Below, piece after piece: positions 1 through 9,387 of a DNA stretch of 28,716 nt. The notes under the pieces are model-generated. The model made no database searches and was not told the origin of the DNA. It saw only the letters and a program-made list of their open reading frames with translations. Source of the DNA: Aureobasidium sp. EXF-3400 (taxonomy: Eukaryota; Ascomycota; Dothideomycetes; Dothideales; Saccotheciaceae); assembly GCA_024195585.1 (NCBI GenBank), contig SWBL01000482.1:1-28716 (forward strand), in the 5' to 3' direction. The translations under genes were made by a program, and so were the position numbers. Position 1 is the stretch's first letter. Each line of letters starts with the position of its first letter.

Positions 1-697
1 TATCCCAACCATAACCGTCGGATCTGTTGATGATGTCAAGTCCTCCATGAATCTGCTGCTGCCCGTGCCAGAATCTCCCCTTGGCCAGAAGTATTCCCGC
101 ATCGCTACTGAAGTTCTTGTTCATGGCCCTGAGACCGTCCAGAACCAAAGTTCTTAGGCGAAGATCATGTTTGAAACTGTGCAATATCAGACCCACGTTG
201 GCGACAGGGCATGTATGACACCAAAAGGCAACATCAATCAGCTCTACCATCTGTAGAGTTCCAGCGAGGCGTTCAAGTATTATAATGAAGTCGAAGGACC
301 ACATAGAGCAGGACTCCATGTGCAGATGAGTCAGAGGCATAGAGAATAGCGCATTATTCATCCGGCGACCCAGAGAAGTCAGGGAGAAGCCAACGTCCTC
401 AGACATAGACATCTGACTGTCCTCAGGTCTCTGTTTCAATTCAAGGCAGCTGAGGCTCGACCATATGAGGATGTCCACGGGTCCGTCTCTGATGCAGATG
501 TCAACGTCTGGTAGAAGTCCTCCGTCAGTCAGCAGCAATCTGGAAAGGGCAGTTTTCGTTGCTTGAGTTCGGTGTGAGACGAATGAATTGAAAGTGAATA
601 GTTTTCGACGTATGGTTGTTTCATGGCTTTGTAGAAAGGGACTCACAGGGTGGTCGAGATAGTCGAAGTGCCTCAGAGATGTACCTACAGTCCTCAT
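1..697 (-). CDS. Leucine-rich hypothetical protein (LRR/F-box-associated type), 3' end beyond window
   Basis: An open frame of about 232 codons runs from an ATG at 697 to base 1 without a stop, so the gene is truncated by the window edge. The product is leucine-rich with short spaced motifs such as LSCLELKQ, LTHLHMES and LRTLVLDGLRA, then FWHGQQQIHGGLDII. This resembles the ribonuclease-inhibitor-like hypothetical proteins, often with an N-terminal F-box, that are common in Dothideomycetes; no F-box is visible here. A GTGAGT donor sits at 646-641. Removing an 85-base intron (646-562) would join a different open upstream frame (ending RLSRPP) to the same downstream frame, so the true 5' end may lie upstream of 697. 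Function unknown; the coding call is fairly safe, the start is not. Confidence 0.55.
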   Translation of the reverse strand, partial: MRTVGTSLRHFDYLDHPVSPFLQSHETTIRRKLFTFNSFVSHRTQATKTALSRLLLTDGGLLPDVDICIRDGPVDILIWSSLSCLELKQRPEDSQMSMSEDVGFSLTSLGRRMNNALFSMPLTHLHMESCSMWSFDFIIILERLAGTLQMVELIDVAFWCHTCPVANVGLILHSFKHDLRLRTLVLDGLRAMNKNFSSDAGILLAKGRFWHGQQQIHGGLDIINRSDGYGWD

Positions 698-1072
698 ATA
701 GGCAGGTCACGAAGTAAGACCAGATTCTTTGGTATGAACTACACGGTCTACATCGATCGTTCTTGCTAGAAACTGAGAGTCCGCGACTTGTTTTTAAAGA
801 CGACAGGAAGAGCCAGGTCTTTATATTCGTTCTACAACAATGACTACTGCTTCATCAAAGGCCATGCTTGCTACTGCTGCTGATCGCTAGATGATTTCAG
901 CAGCTAGTACACAAAGACTCTCAGACGAGCATACCATTGAGTCGTCTACAATGCAACAGTTTTCCTCGTAGTCATTAACTTAAACAGCCATGGTACAAAG
1001 TCTATAGAGTAGGTTAGAGACACGAGGGGGACTTGCCTTGTAGCAGAGCGTCCGAGACGCTACAGCTAGGTT
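698..1072. other. Non-coding interval, nothing recognised
   Basis: This is the 5' flank of the left-edge gene. It may hold an upstream exon of that gene, because the frame feeding the alternative 85-base intron is open back to about 780. No repeat, RNA gene or other ORF is supported. Confidence 0.3.
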
Positions 1073-1621
1073 GTGCTTAAGGGGAGACAAGACATGCCGG
1101 CACACGGTAGAATCGATCAAGAGATTAAGAAAACCCTTTCTTCTGCCAGTCAGCAATTCGAGTGCGGTGATGAAAGGACTTGTTGCCCCGCAGAGTCGTC
1201 AAAGGACGTATTCTGCGAACCCACCCACCTAGGCTTGCGCACGGCGACGAGCAGCCTTGCCTTTTAGGGGTTTTCTGCCTCTCGAACCCAGGGACGCACT
1301 GCGACGCGTAAACAGCGACGGGATTGTGGTGGCGAAGTACTTCGACAGAGAGCGAAGACAATCGCGGCACGCTTGTGGTCAACTGGCGGCATCGACAAGG
1401 CTATGCCTTACAATTGGACGATACTGGAGGCATATGTTCTCAGCATGTCAAGGGAGGCGCACGAGTTAAGTCTAGAAGTAAGTATAGCTGATGGTGATGA
1501 ACGAACAAGTTGTCTGGCCAAGACCAACTCAAGAAGCGACGCGCGACGATATGAGAGTCCTTATTGCCAAGTCTCTGTTTCCCGGCTCAACGTTGCTGCG
1601 CAGCTAACCCCTTTAGCTTAG
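1073..1621 (+). pseudogene. Open stretch with a single internal stop, possible decayed gene
   Basis: One frame is open from about 1073 to 1621 (183 codons) except for a TAG at 1265-1267, far fewer stops than expected by chance at this base composition. The predicted product has a Cys-containing start (CGDERTCCPAESS) and a later polar helical segment (YNWTILEAYVLSMSREAHE). A good 5' splice donor, GTAAGTATAG, follows the LSLE codons near 1480, so this may instead be an exon of a spliced gene. No family recognised. The internal TAG fits a CAG-to-TAG change. Chance cannot be excluded. Confidence 0.25.
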
Positions 1622-1737
1622 CTGCAGCTACGCGCTTCTCGCGGTTCTCTCGCGTCTCTCACATTTCTCGTATTTTCTGTCAACACCAATCCTAATCCAA
1701 TTTATTCGACGCGTCGACCCACAGCGGCTACATAGAA

Positions 1738-2020
1738 TGACGCGAGGCCCAAATTGAGCTTGCTCTCAGCGCTGTTCGTACAGAAGACGTCGGTTCAGTT
1801 CGAGCAGTCAAAAGCGCATACAACATTTCCGAATCCACGCTCCGCGCGTCACAACAGACGTACAGACTGCTTACCAATACCGGAAGCGGTTCTCTATTTA
1901 ACAACAAATAGAGCCTCTTGTCAGCTGAATACTTGAACAAGACGCTCAAGGCTTTGCTCCTCGCACGCTCGTCAAGCGAGCTTCTTCCATTTGTATGGAG
2001 ATGGGTACTGCAGTGAACAG
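1738..2020 (+). mobile_element. Degenerate pogo/Tc1-type transposase N-terminus
   Basis: From 1744 the frame reads EAQIELALSAVRTEDVGSVR, continuing AVKSAYNISESTLRA. This is the Psq-type helix-turn-helix that opens fungal pogo-family transposases, where the usual pattern is AI..AL......S.R.AAK.Y.V..STLR. That frame ends at a TAG (1909-1911). From 1911 another frame continues as EPLVS, stop (TGA 1926-1928), ILEQDAQGFAPRTL, matching the family's second block ending W...LD..GFPPR; the TGA sits where a Trp is usual. No DDE catalytic domain follows, and terminal repeats could not be paired, so this is a non-autonomous relic. The call rests on motif resemblance only. Confidence 0.6.
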
Positions 2021-2752
2021 AGAATCAAGATCAATCGAACATAACCGTAGTTGCACCTCATAACAGAGTCCTGAAGCTATTTTGGCTAAGCTTCCTGCTT
2101 GAAGTGCGCCGCTGTTCTATCTGCCCTCAACATTAACATCCGATAATGATCTCTAGGATGGACATTTGTTCGACCATATCCCTCTACCTTGAGTGAGAAG
2201 TTGTGAAAGAGTTGATCCTTAGGCTTTCGTGTGGCTGAACGGTAGAGTCTTGTGTCAGTCTTTGTCGATCACTACGCTTCCACTCAGCCTACGCTATCAT
2301 AACCGAAGTTTACCAGGATGTTCGGTTTCTCGAAATAGTCTCGCGCTAGAGATGGGTTCATTTGTGAATGACATAGACGACCCGTCGTTTCCTGTGAAAC
2401 CAGGCTCACCCCCTATATCGAGTCGAGAACAAAAAGGCTTACACGCCGCGTCGTGGCCGTGTTTTGTGCATCTTCTAATGCAAAAGAAGGCTGTCTGTAA
2501 TGTGATGTGGACAATCTGTGAACAAGGAGTGGCTTGCAAACTAATCGACCAACCAACCCAATAGCTAGGCATATCAGTTAGGTTTCGTAAGCTCTTGTCG
2601 CGAGCGTAGGCCGTCGTCGATGTTTCTAGCCAATCACCTCGAGGTGACGCTTGGCATGCACCCCACTCTCCACAGCAACAACTACCCGTGACACTCGCTG
2701 GCATCTGCTCATCGTAAAATATATAACTCTCTAGTCCTCAAAACTATGCACG
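2021..2752. other. Non-coding interval upstream of the HNH pseudogene
   Basis: Overlapping ORFs on both strands (2229-2564 plus, 2297-2704 minus) show no recognisable protein and cannot both be real. A TATATAA sequence at 2720-2726 lies 33 bases before the ATG at 2753 and may be the old promoter of the HNH gene. Nothing else supported. Confidence 0.3.
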
Positions 2753-3939
2753 ATGCTCCGAGAGCCGTTCGGAGCGCCTCAACAAGAGGCCTACTTCCAC
2801 CAGAAGCGCAACAAGATTTTGTTCAAACACCCTGCCTATCAAGATCAATTCGGCGACAATGATCTGTTCAGTCTATGGGCGTGGGACTCTCCGTCTGGCG
2901 GTTTGTGTCACGAGACTGCGCTCCTGGCCTACGCCATCATCGCATGCAATGCTACTGATGGATTCCTCAGCAAAGATCCGACCCGGCTTGAGCGGCTAGA
3001 CCTGAAGAACAACCCAATTCTCTTGCCAGCCGTCTAAAACTTCCACGTCCCCTCGCCGGACCGCGTCTACGACACCCAGCCGCAACCGCAACCCTACGCG
3101 TATCCTGTATGCGTCAGCCTTGACCACTGGCGCTACCCACACGACGCCGACTCCTTCCCCGCGTGGATGCAACCGTGGGCGACTACAGCGGATCCAGAGC
3201 CATAGGAACAGCTCATGGGCACCCCGGCGGTGTCGAACGTGTCCGCTACACTTGTCGTCCGTGACCGGACATGTATCCTCACCGGAGAGAGCGACAGTCT
3301 GGACAGAGCCCACATCTGTCCGCGAAGCGCCCAGGAATGGTTCCACAAGAATCGCATGCAACGCTACAACTACCGTCAAGACTTGTCCGGCGATCTGATC
3401 ACCGACGATTTCGCCAACGCGCTTGCCATGGGCTGTAGCCGCCACCGAGCCTTTGACGCCGGCCTCTTCGTGTTTGTGCCCAAGTGCGGCACATGGGTCG
3501 CTCACCTCATGGAAGTGACGGCGCACTATGGCTCACAACAACACGACAGGCCTGTAAAGCTTCCGCAGAACGTCGCGCCCCAGTTTCTCCTTGCACGATT
3601 CGCCTGGGTTCTCTTTCCCCGTATCAAAAACTTCCTCGAAGCTGGCGCACCCCGTCTTGTAAAGATCCCATCAGTGGGAGGTTCAGAGGAGGACAGACTG
3701 TTGGGCAGAGAGGCCATCAATAAGATCTTGTAGGCTGGTAGGGGACGGAGCGCAAGTCCGAGGGTCTCCGACCTGCGGCCCTTCGCAATTCTCGCCCTAC
3801 CAACCGAGAGTTGATATGCTGTGACTACAATGCCGCCGAAAAGGCCAACGCCATGGACATTTATGGCAAGGAGGAGTTCGGTGGTAGACATCTGTGTATG
3901 AGATGTCTGGGCATGGAGATACGCGACGACGAAGATTGA
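2753..3939 (+). pseudogene. HNH endonuclease-like protein, disrupted by two stops and a frameshift
   Basis: The frame starting at ATG 2753 reads as one protein through 3733 if two stops, TAA at 3035-3037 and TAG at 3203-3205, are ignored; sequence on both sides of each stop is clearly protein-like. The core (CILTGESDSLDRAHICPRSA, then FANALAMGCSRHRAFDAGLFVFVP) carries the pattern of fungal HNH proteins: Cys-x-x-Thr-Gly, the catalytic AHI motif, and an N.....R.H..FD block with C-H-R here. After a stop at 3731-3733 a different frame from 3742 is open to TGA 3937-3939 and reads ELICCDYNAAEKANAMD and GRHLCMRCLGMEI, which looks like the lost C-terminal tail. Both internal stops fit Gln codons mutated C to T in a CpA context. 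Function in life would be a nucleic-acid-cutting or binding HNH domain of unknown role. Introns hiding the stops are possible, but no convincing splice pair was found. Confidence 0.65.
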
Positions 3940-4866
3940 CCGACACCTGCGTGATCAATCCAATCATTGTTCCTCGTAAGGCGAGGTCTCGGGTCGACAG
4001 GCCTTTTGTATTTTTACAACAACGACAAGGTGTCAATCTCCGCATATAATGGATGAACCCATCTGAAAGATACTGTCTGTTCGGCCCTTTTCATCTCGCT
4101 TAAGGATGAAGGCCGTCTGCTTTGAGATGCTCAAGGCGGGATATTAAGGTACTTCGTCTAGAGGCGCGCGGTAATTGGCGATCAAGGAATCGATTAACGT
4201 TGGCTGCGTAACTTTGAAATTCCAGGCTGATACTGAGCAGGAAGTGATCAGCAGAGTGGGTCAGGGTGGTCAACAGATGGAGAGGGACTGGTTGATGCCT
4301 GTCGAAAAGGGCGCGCGAGACGTTCCGCGCAGCTCAACATTGACTTGAGGGACCAGAGACCTCAAATCGACAGTCGATTGACGTAAGCGTGACAGTGAGT
4401 CTTGCTATGGCTTTCGTCGTGCTTCAGCGCGGTATGTGGCAGGCCTGAGTTTGCTGTCGTGTTACCGCTCGACGATGGCAACGTTAGGTACAATTACTGA
4501 TAGAATGTGCAATAAACCATCAGGATCGTCTATATAACTACGCGCTGATTGAGAGAAAAGCTCTACTAGCCATAAGGAGAATCTGCCAATGTTTTTCCTC
4601 TTCCATGTCATTCAACATCCGCACTCGTACTCGAAGTAATTCGAGTTCGCCATTTGCACGACCCTGTCCTCCAATGGGAGTCCATTTCGACACATGATCG
4701 TGTTCTTGTCATCGACCCCGGAATGACGATTGCGATTGGCTGGAATACAGGCTCATGACGGATGGCTCATACCCCTTACAGGGTCAATAGCTTAGGGAAA
4801 TCGTGTCGTATCAAAGTTAAATCTTGTCGTCGACCACATCATAGCACTAGTTCGCGTGTAAAGGCC
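3940..4866. other. Gene-free interval
   Basis: About 930 bases between the HNH pseudogene and the 3' end of the BAH-PHD gene. ORFs are short, start at non-ATG codons or lack protein-like composition. It probably holds the 3' flanks of both genes. No repeat or RNA gene recognised. Confidence 0.4.
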
Positions 4867-6020
4867 TCACACGACAACCTGCTTGCAAACCAAGCAATGT
4901 ACTGCTTCTTCAGTCTGATCGCCAGTGTTCTTGTCAGTAATTACGACCTTGAGTGCTTCGGCTTCTAACGCCACAATTCTGGCCACCGTGATGTTGTCTT
5001 CTGCTGCTACATCGTCGTCACTCTGAGTGTGATGTTTGTGTACGGATTTCTGAGCTTGTTCTCTGCCGTCGACTTCCGCTTTCACGCCCTTCTGTTGGAT
5101 TCTACGTTGAACAGCGTCCTGGGCCAGACAAGAAGCATGGAGCCATATCCCACAAGTTTGGTTGCTGCATTTGATAACGAGACGGTCAGGATTTTGTGGC
5201 TGTCTGCATTCGCAGATCGGATTCAGCGACTTTGAGAATCAGTACGGTTTCTGGATTGTATCATCAAGAATGAGATACCTACGAATAGGATCCTGGTATC
5301 GTGGTGGTAAGTCTGCCGCCAGTAATATTCGCCATGTGCTGGCATGTTCGCGTCATCATTGGCTTCCTCCCAGTACGCTACCGCTAGCGGTCCGTTTACG
5401 GTCAAGGCATCGATGATGTCCATCTTGTTGCTCGGCACCAACTCGAACTTGCCGTGGTACGACGGCGTGCTACGGACATCTTCAGGTAGCTCTTCAGGGT
5501 TTTCGAGCCAGCTGCAGCGAAGAAAGACATGATGTTCATCTGCAGCTCGGACCTCGTGGACCTGAGCCTTCCAATCCCGATCGGAGTCGTCTTGTGGCTT
5601 CACAAAAACGCAATCTCCACACGAAAGAGTCAGGTTCCCTATTGTGCTGTTCATAGTCAGCGAAGGTCTTGAGCTGTTGGCTAGGTCTGAAACGTACAAC
5701 TTCCTGTACTTGGCCATGCTTAGCCATTTTTCCCTTGGCTCGACAATGTAGCGAGCCTCGAGATAGTCCTTGCCGTTTAGATTGAGGGTACATTCGTAGA
5801 CATCAGGTGGGCTTCTTGCGCCCTTCCGAATGGGAGTGTTGAAAACATTGAAAACGGGTCCGTCTTGCTTATCAGCTTGATCCAGCCAGCGCAATAGCTC
5901 TGCGTTTCTAGCGGTCGAGCGATCTTGCGCAAGTGATTGGGTTTTCGGGGCGATTTTGCTTATCAACTTTCTGCGCTTCAATGAGGATGGCTTGTTGATC
6001 CCATCGCTCCTCTTAGTCAT
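4867..6020 (-). CDS. BAH domain and PHD finger protein (chromatin reader), two exons
   Basis: Exon 1 is 6020-5283 and exon 2 is 5229-4867, joined across a 53-base intron (5282-5230) with donor GTAGGT, branch-like ACTGAT and acceptor AAAG; phase is kept. The product is 366 residues. The N-terminus has a basic nuclear-localisation-like stretch (LKRRKLISK, about 14-22). A BAH domain spans about 125-245 (CGDCVFVKP, VHEVRAADE, VFLRCSWLENPEELP, YHGKFELVPSNKMDIIDA). A PHD finger follows with Cys252, Cys254, Cys267, Cys272, His277 and Cys280, closed by Cys358 and Cys361 after an insertion of about 77 residues, giving the C4HC3 set. BAH-PHD proteins bind modified nucleosomes; target unknown here. The open frame extends upstream to 6146 without an ATG, so ATG 6020 is chosen. 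Intact. Confidence 0.85.
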
Positions 6021-6340
6021 CTTCTTTCCGTGAGCAGCTAAATGCGATCCTGCGCTCGCGGTATACCGGCAGAAAATCCGCCTGGTAATTTTTGACGATG
6101 GTGTCGCGCGCGCGGTTAAAGTCGCGTACGTGAACGCGTCATTCAACCCACCCGATCACGAAACCGCGACCGGAAACACTTCTCACCTCGGAATTCGATT
6201 CAACACGCGATTGCTATACAGGAGTTGAGATGAGATGAAATTGACACGCAACTCACTCATAGGTCAGCTAAAACTTTTAGCTGGTACGTGGAGAAGCTAC
6301 ACTATCTGCCGTTGTTGCGGTCTCGGACACAACACTTCAT
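6021..6340. other. 5' flank of the BAH-PHD gene
   Basis: About 320 bases, presumably the promoter and leader of the BAH-PHD gene on the minus strand. No specific element can be named. A 5' non-coding exon is possible because the coding frame stays open to 6146. Confidence 0.35.
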
Positions 6341-6667
6341 CTAGTACCTAGAAGGATCAGACCTTGCTATGCCCCTTTCGCTCGGAGTGCTAGCCACGTC
6401 GTCGTGGGACCTCGAATCCAAGACAAGTGTGAGCTGCTCAAGCTGGATGTCCTCAAGTTGAACAAACTTCTTCGCAGTCTGCTGAAGCAAACCAAGGTTC
6501 TCGCAGAGTCGCATATAGACTAGCGTCGGGACAGGTTGCTCATACCTTTGTCCATCGCAAATATATGTCAATGTAAAACCTCGATGAAAGTGAGTTCCTC
6601 TCGCATCGGGGGCCACCTGAGACAGACGTGTCTTGCCAAGAAAGCAAGTCGCAGCATTAAGTACCAA
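6341..6667 (-). CDS. Short ORF, hypothetical, possibly a gene fragment
   Basis: A 108-codon frame opens with TTG, not ATG, so if real it is an internal or terminal exon, or a gene remnant. The product contains FHRGFTLTYICDGQRYEQP and a leucine-rich segment, QLEDIQLEQLTLVLD, and matches no family I know. It lies between two solid minus-strand genes. An acceptor-like TTAG precedes it, but no upstream exon could be fixed. Chance is a serious alternative. Confidence 0.22.
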   Translation of the reverse strand: MVLNAATCFLGKTRLSQVAPDARGTHFHRGFTLTYICDGQRYEQPVPTLVYMRLCENLGLLQQTAKKFVQLEDIQLEQLTLVLDSRSHDDVASTPSERGIARSDPSRY

Positions 6668-7078
6668 AAGCTAAGGTGCAACAGCTAATGTTTGAGTACA
6701 AGCCAAAAAGAGAGCATCGGTTGGTGACGAATCCTCAAGCGTAGGTATGTGAGCAGATTGGCGACTAGTGTATACAAAACTACGACGGTTGGCCAAAGCT
6801 GTGAAGCTTCTGCGCTTGATTCCTCCAGACTGATTCCTTGAGATCAAAAGAGTAGAGAAAGCCCGTACATATGTTCTGTCTGTTATTTATCCCGTTAAAT
6901 TTTCAGTAGATGTGCTATTCATCTCTACGCTCCTCAGGATGATCCGTCTGTCTACTGCCATCCCGTCCAATCGTTGCTCCCAAGAGATAAGGCTCAGACA
7001 TGTACGTCTGATTCATGACATCTCAGATCAGTCAACCTTCTCCCAGTCACCATTGTAGCACAGTACTCGTTACGAAGT
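6668..7078. other. 3' flank of the terpene synthase, nothing recognised
   Basis: About 410 bases downstream of the terpene synthase stop at 7079. It presumably includes the transcript's 3' UTR and poly(A) site. No coding sequence or repeat supported. Confidence 0.35.
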
Positions 7079-8551
7079 CTACCCCTTTGCGGAGTTCCTG
7101 CGTACTTCTCCTTGATGAATTTCCTGGAAAGGCAGACGTGTGTTCCTCGACTCGTCCGTTTGGTAAGGCGGCTGGAGGTAACGCCGGGACTCAAAACTGA
7201 CAGGCGTCAAGATCCATCAGCACAGAATTGGAGTCGGGAAATCTTACCTCCAATACAAGTTCGCGAGGGGAACTCGTAAAATGCCCTCAACATACATCTT
7301 GTGGTGTTTGGTGGAAATCTCCGTAGCAAGCTTTTCGAGACTGTCGGAGAGCTGCCTGTGCTCACCCGCGACCATGTCTAGCATGATCGCCAATGCATCT
7401 GTTTCGCTAAGACCTTTGTGTTTGATAACCGTGTTGATGTAGTTGTGAGGCACGTTTTCGTTCTACAAATCGACAGTTAGACTTCGATGCCTGAGGTCAT
7501 GCGGGACTTACTTACCTTTTCCTTCTGCCATGATATCATGTCATTGTGCCTGTAAGATATTTAGAGTGAGGTAACACAGGCATCAATCATCACGACACTT
7601 ACAATAGAGCCATTCTAGTGGATGCCACTCTCAGTTTCAAGATGGAAGGTTCACAAACTTGTTCATCAGACAGTTCTAGGCCATATGCGTATCTAGATCG
7701 GGTCAGGTCTCGGGTTTTATTTGTTCTCAATCACCACATACTCAACTAGCGCGTAAAGCGGTTCGCACCCAGAAGAGAGCTTTCGTGCTTCCAGGTATTC
7801 TTCTGGCGTGGGAACTTCTTGTGTGCTACTACTTCGCACGTGCTGGAGTACACCGTCGCAGTAACCATTCATAGCATCGCGGTACCTGCTCTGGACTGAG
7901 GCTCCTCCTCTGGCTGACTCATTCTTCCTGATCAGTATGTACTGTTGCTATAGGTGACAAGACGGGGAGATGGTACCTTCTGCTTGATAGCTCTCCAGAT
8001 CTCGAGATGTATGCATATCATCTCGTCTGCTCCATGATGGAAAGCGTCATCTTCCATAGTTGCTCTAAGCTTGTTCAGTCGCACTTCGGCGGCATCTGCA
8101 TCGTCTCGAAGAGAACCGTTGTCAAATTCTCAGGCCAGTCAGTGGCGAAGTACGGCCGTGATCACCCCACATACCGTCATCGAAAAGGAAGATCTGAGAG
8201 ATTAGCTACTAAGCTCGAACATCCATATTACCCTCGCCATCCTTACTTACCCAAATCATCCATTTGGAGCACACTTCGAGCTCTGAATAGGCGCAGTCTG
8301 GAAGCATGACGGAAGCGAAATAAGGAAAGGCTGCGTCGGTGATCTTGGAAGAGGTTTCAGCTTCCAATCCGAGTCTTCTGTTTGTGTTTTGTGAGCTGTT
8401 CCCGTGATAAGTGTGAAGTACTATGAGGACAGTGGACCTACTTGCATAGCTCATCCTCACTCTTTTGCTTGACTACCTGGTATGCAGGATGCACCTTTGG
8501 CTTCTCTTTGAGATGGGCAATGAAGAACGAAGCAAAATTCGCGGCATTCAT
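7079..8551 (-). CDS. Class I terpene synthase, nine exons, intact
   Basis: Exons on the minus strand: 8551-8442, 8377-8251, 8193-8175, 8128-7977, 7923-7742, 7692-7603, 7549-7516, 7462-7248, 7196-7079. The eight introns (64, 57, 46, 53, 49, 53, 53, 51 bases) all have GT-AG ends, and phase is kept throughout, giving 348 residues, the usual size for a single-domain fungal enzyme. Motifs in order: HPAYQVV near 21; the Asp-rich metal motif DDEFD at 84-88 inside WIFLFDDEFDNGS; Arg183 in EEYLEARKLSSG, exactly 46 residues before the NSE triad, as expected of the pyrophosphate sensor; NSE triad NDMISWQKE (Asn229, Ser233, Glu237); C-terminal NLYWSFESRRY with the Arg-Tyr pair at 315-316. Such enzymes ionise a prenyl diphosphate (commonly farnesyl diphosphate) with Mg2+ and cyclise it in the cytosol. 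Product cannot be predicted. No tailoring enzyme is adjacent. Exon 5's acceptor has alternatives a few codons away. Confidence 0.93.
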
Positions 8552-9387
8552 CGCGGTCGAATTCGTAAGTGTGTGCTAACGACGGATAAGTAGCAATGAT
8601 GCGCTGACGACAAATCCAGCGAGACAGCGTAGCAATATAGAAATGCGTGACGAAGGCTTGTTCTACACGAGAATGCTTTGGCCTTATCAAGCAATGGTAT
8701 TTTTGCTACAGAAACGTGGGTTTACCTTGGCATCACTAGTAATCTGCCGCTCTTTGAGAACGAATGTGCGACGCAATCGATTTGTAAAATAAACTGGAAC
8801 CGTGCACGGGAGGTTGTCCAGGCACGGTCTGGGATTTCTTCCGTGAATACGGGCAATCAATGTTGAATAGCTTCCAGTGCTTCAGTCCGAAAGCCCGGAT
8901 GCTCAGATGAGGAGCGCACCGCGGGATACCTGACCGCTGCCCTCAGCTGTCATTGTTGTTGATCCGTATCTAGTATCTGACATGTATGCAGCTCGAAGTC
9001 TGATATGGGACTGTCCGAGCAAAATCGTCCCTTCGCAGAAATCGCCATCAGCTTGTTTCTGAATCGTATTACTTACAAACTCTTTAATGAACCACTATGA
9101 CACAATGACCACTTAGGATCAACATTTCAACGCCTCGGTTGAGCCCAAGTATGGAAACGTCTGTATCGTAGTCTGTTGGAATCGTCCAAGCGCCATACAC
9201 GTGTCCATCCAAAAAATGTTATCTTACGCAACAGAAGTGTAAGGAAATGTACCGTCCAGATCTAGTTGTCCGTGCACGCTGTGATCTATCTGTGGTAGGT
9301 CACGCTAGCCGAAAAGGACGACAGAGAGCAGCCTGGACTAAGAGCTTGGCAGATGGCATTCGGTTCGCGTCGGTGTCGGTTGCTACA
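8552..9387. other. Interval between terpene synthase and F-box gene
   Basis: About 835 bases holding the 5' flank of the terpene synthase and the 3' flank of the F-box gene, both on the minus strand. ORFs at 8457-8690 and 8678-8866 lack protein-like features; the first partly overlaps exon 1 in another frame. No regulatory motif can be named with confidence. Confidence 0.4.

Noticed and set aside
2297..2704. 135-codon minus-strand ORF
   Set aside because: Overlaps an equally long plus-strand ORF, has no domain and erratic Cys/Arg composition; probably chance.
7244..7453. 69-codon minus-strand ORF taken as a separate small gene
   Set aside because: It is most of exon 8 of the terpene synthase; its apparent stop lies inside the GTAAGA donor of intron 8.
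8209..8460. 83-codon minus-strand ORF taken as a separate gene
   Set aside because: It covers exon 2 of the terpene synthase plus read-through into introns 1 and 2.
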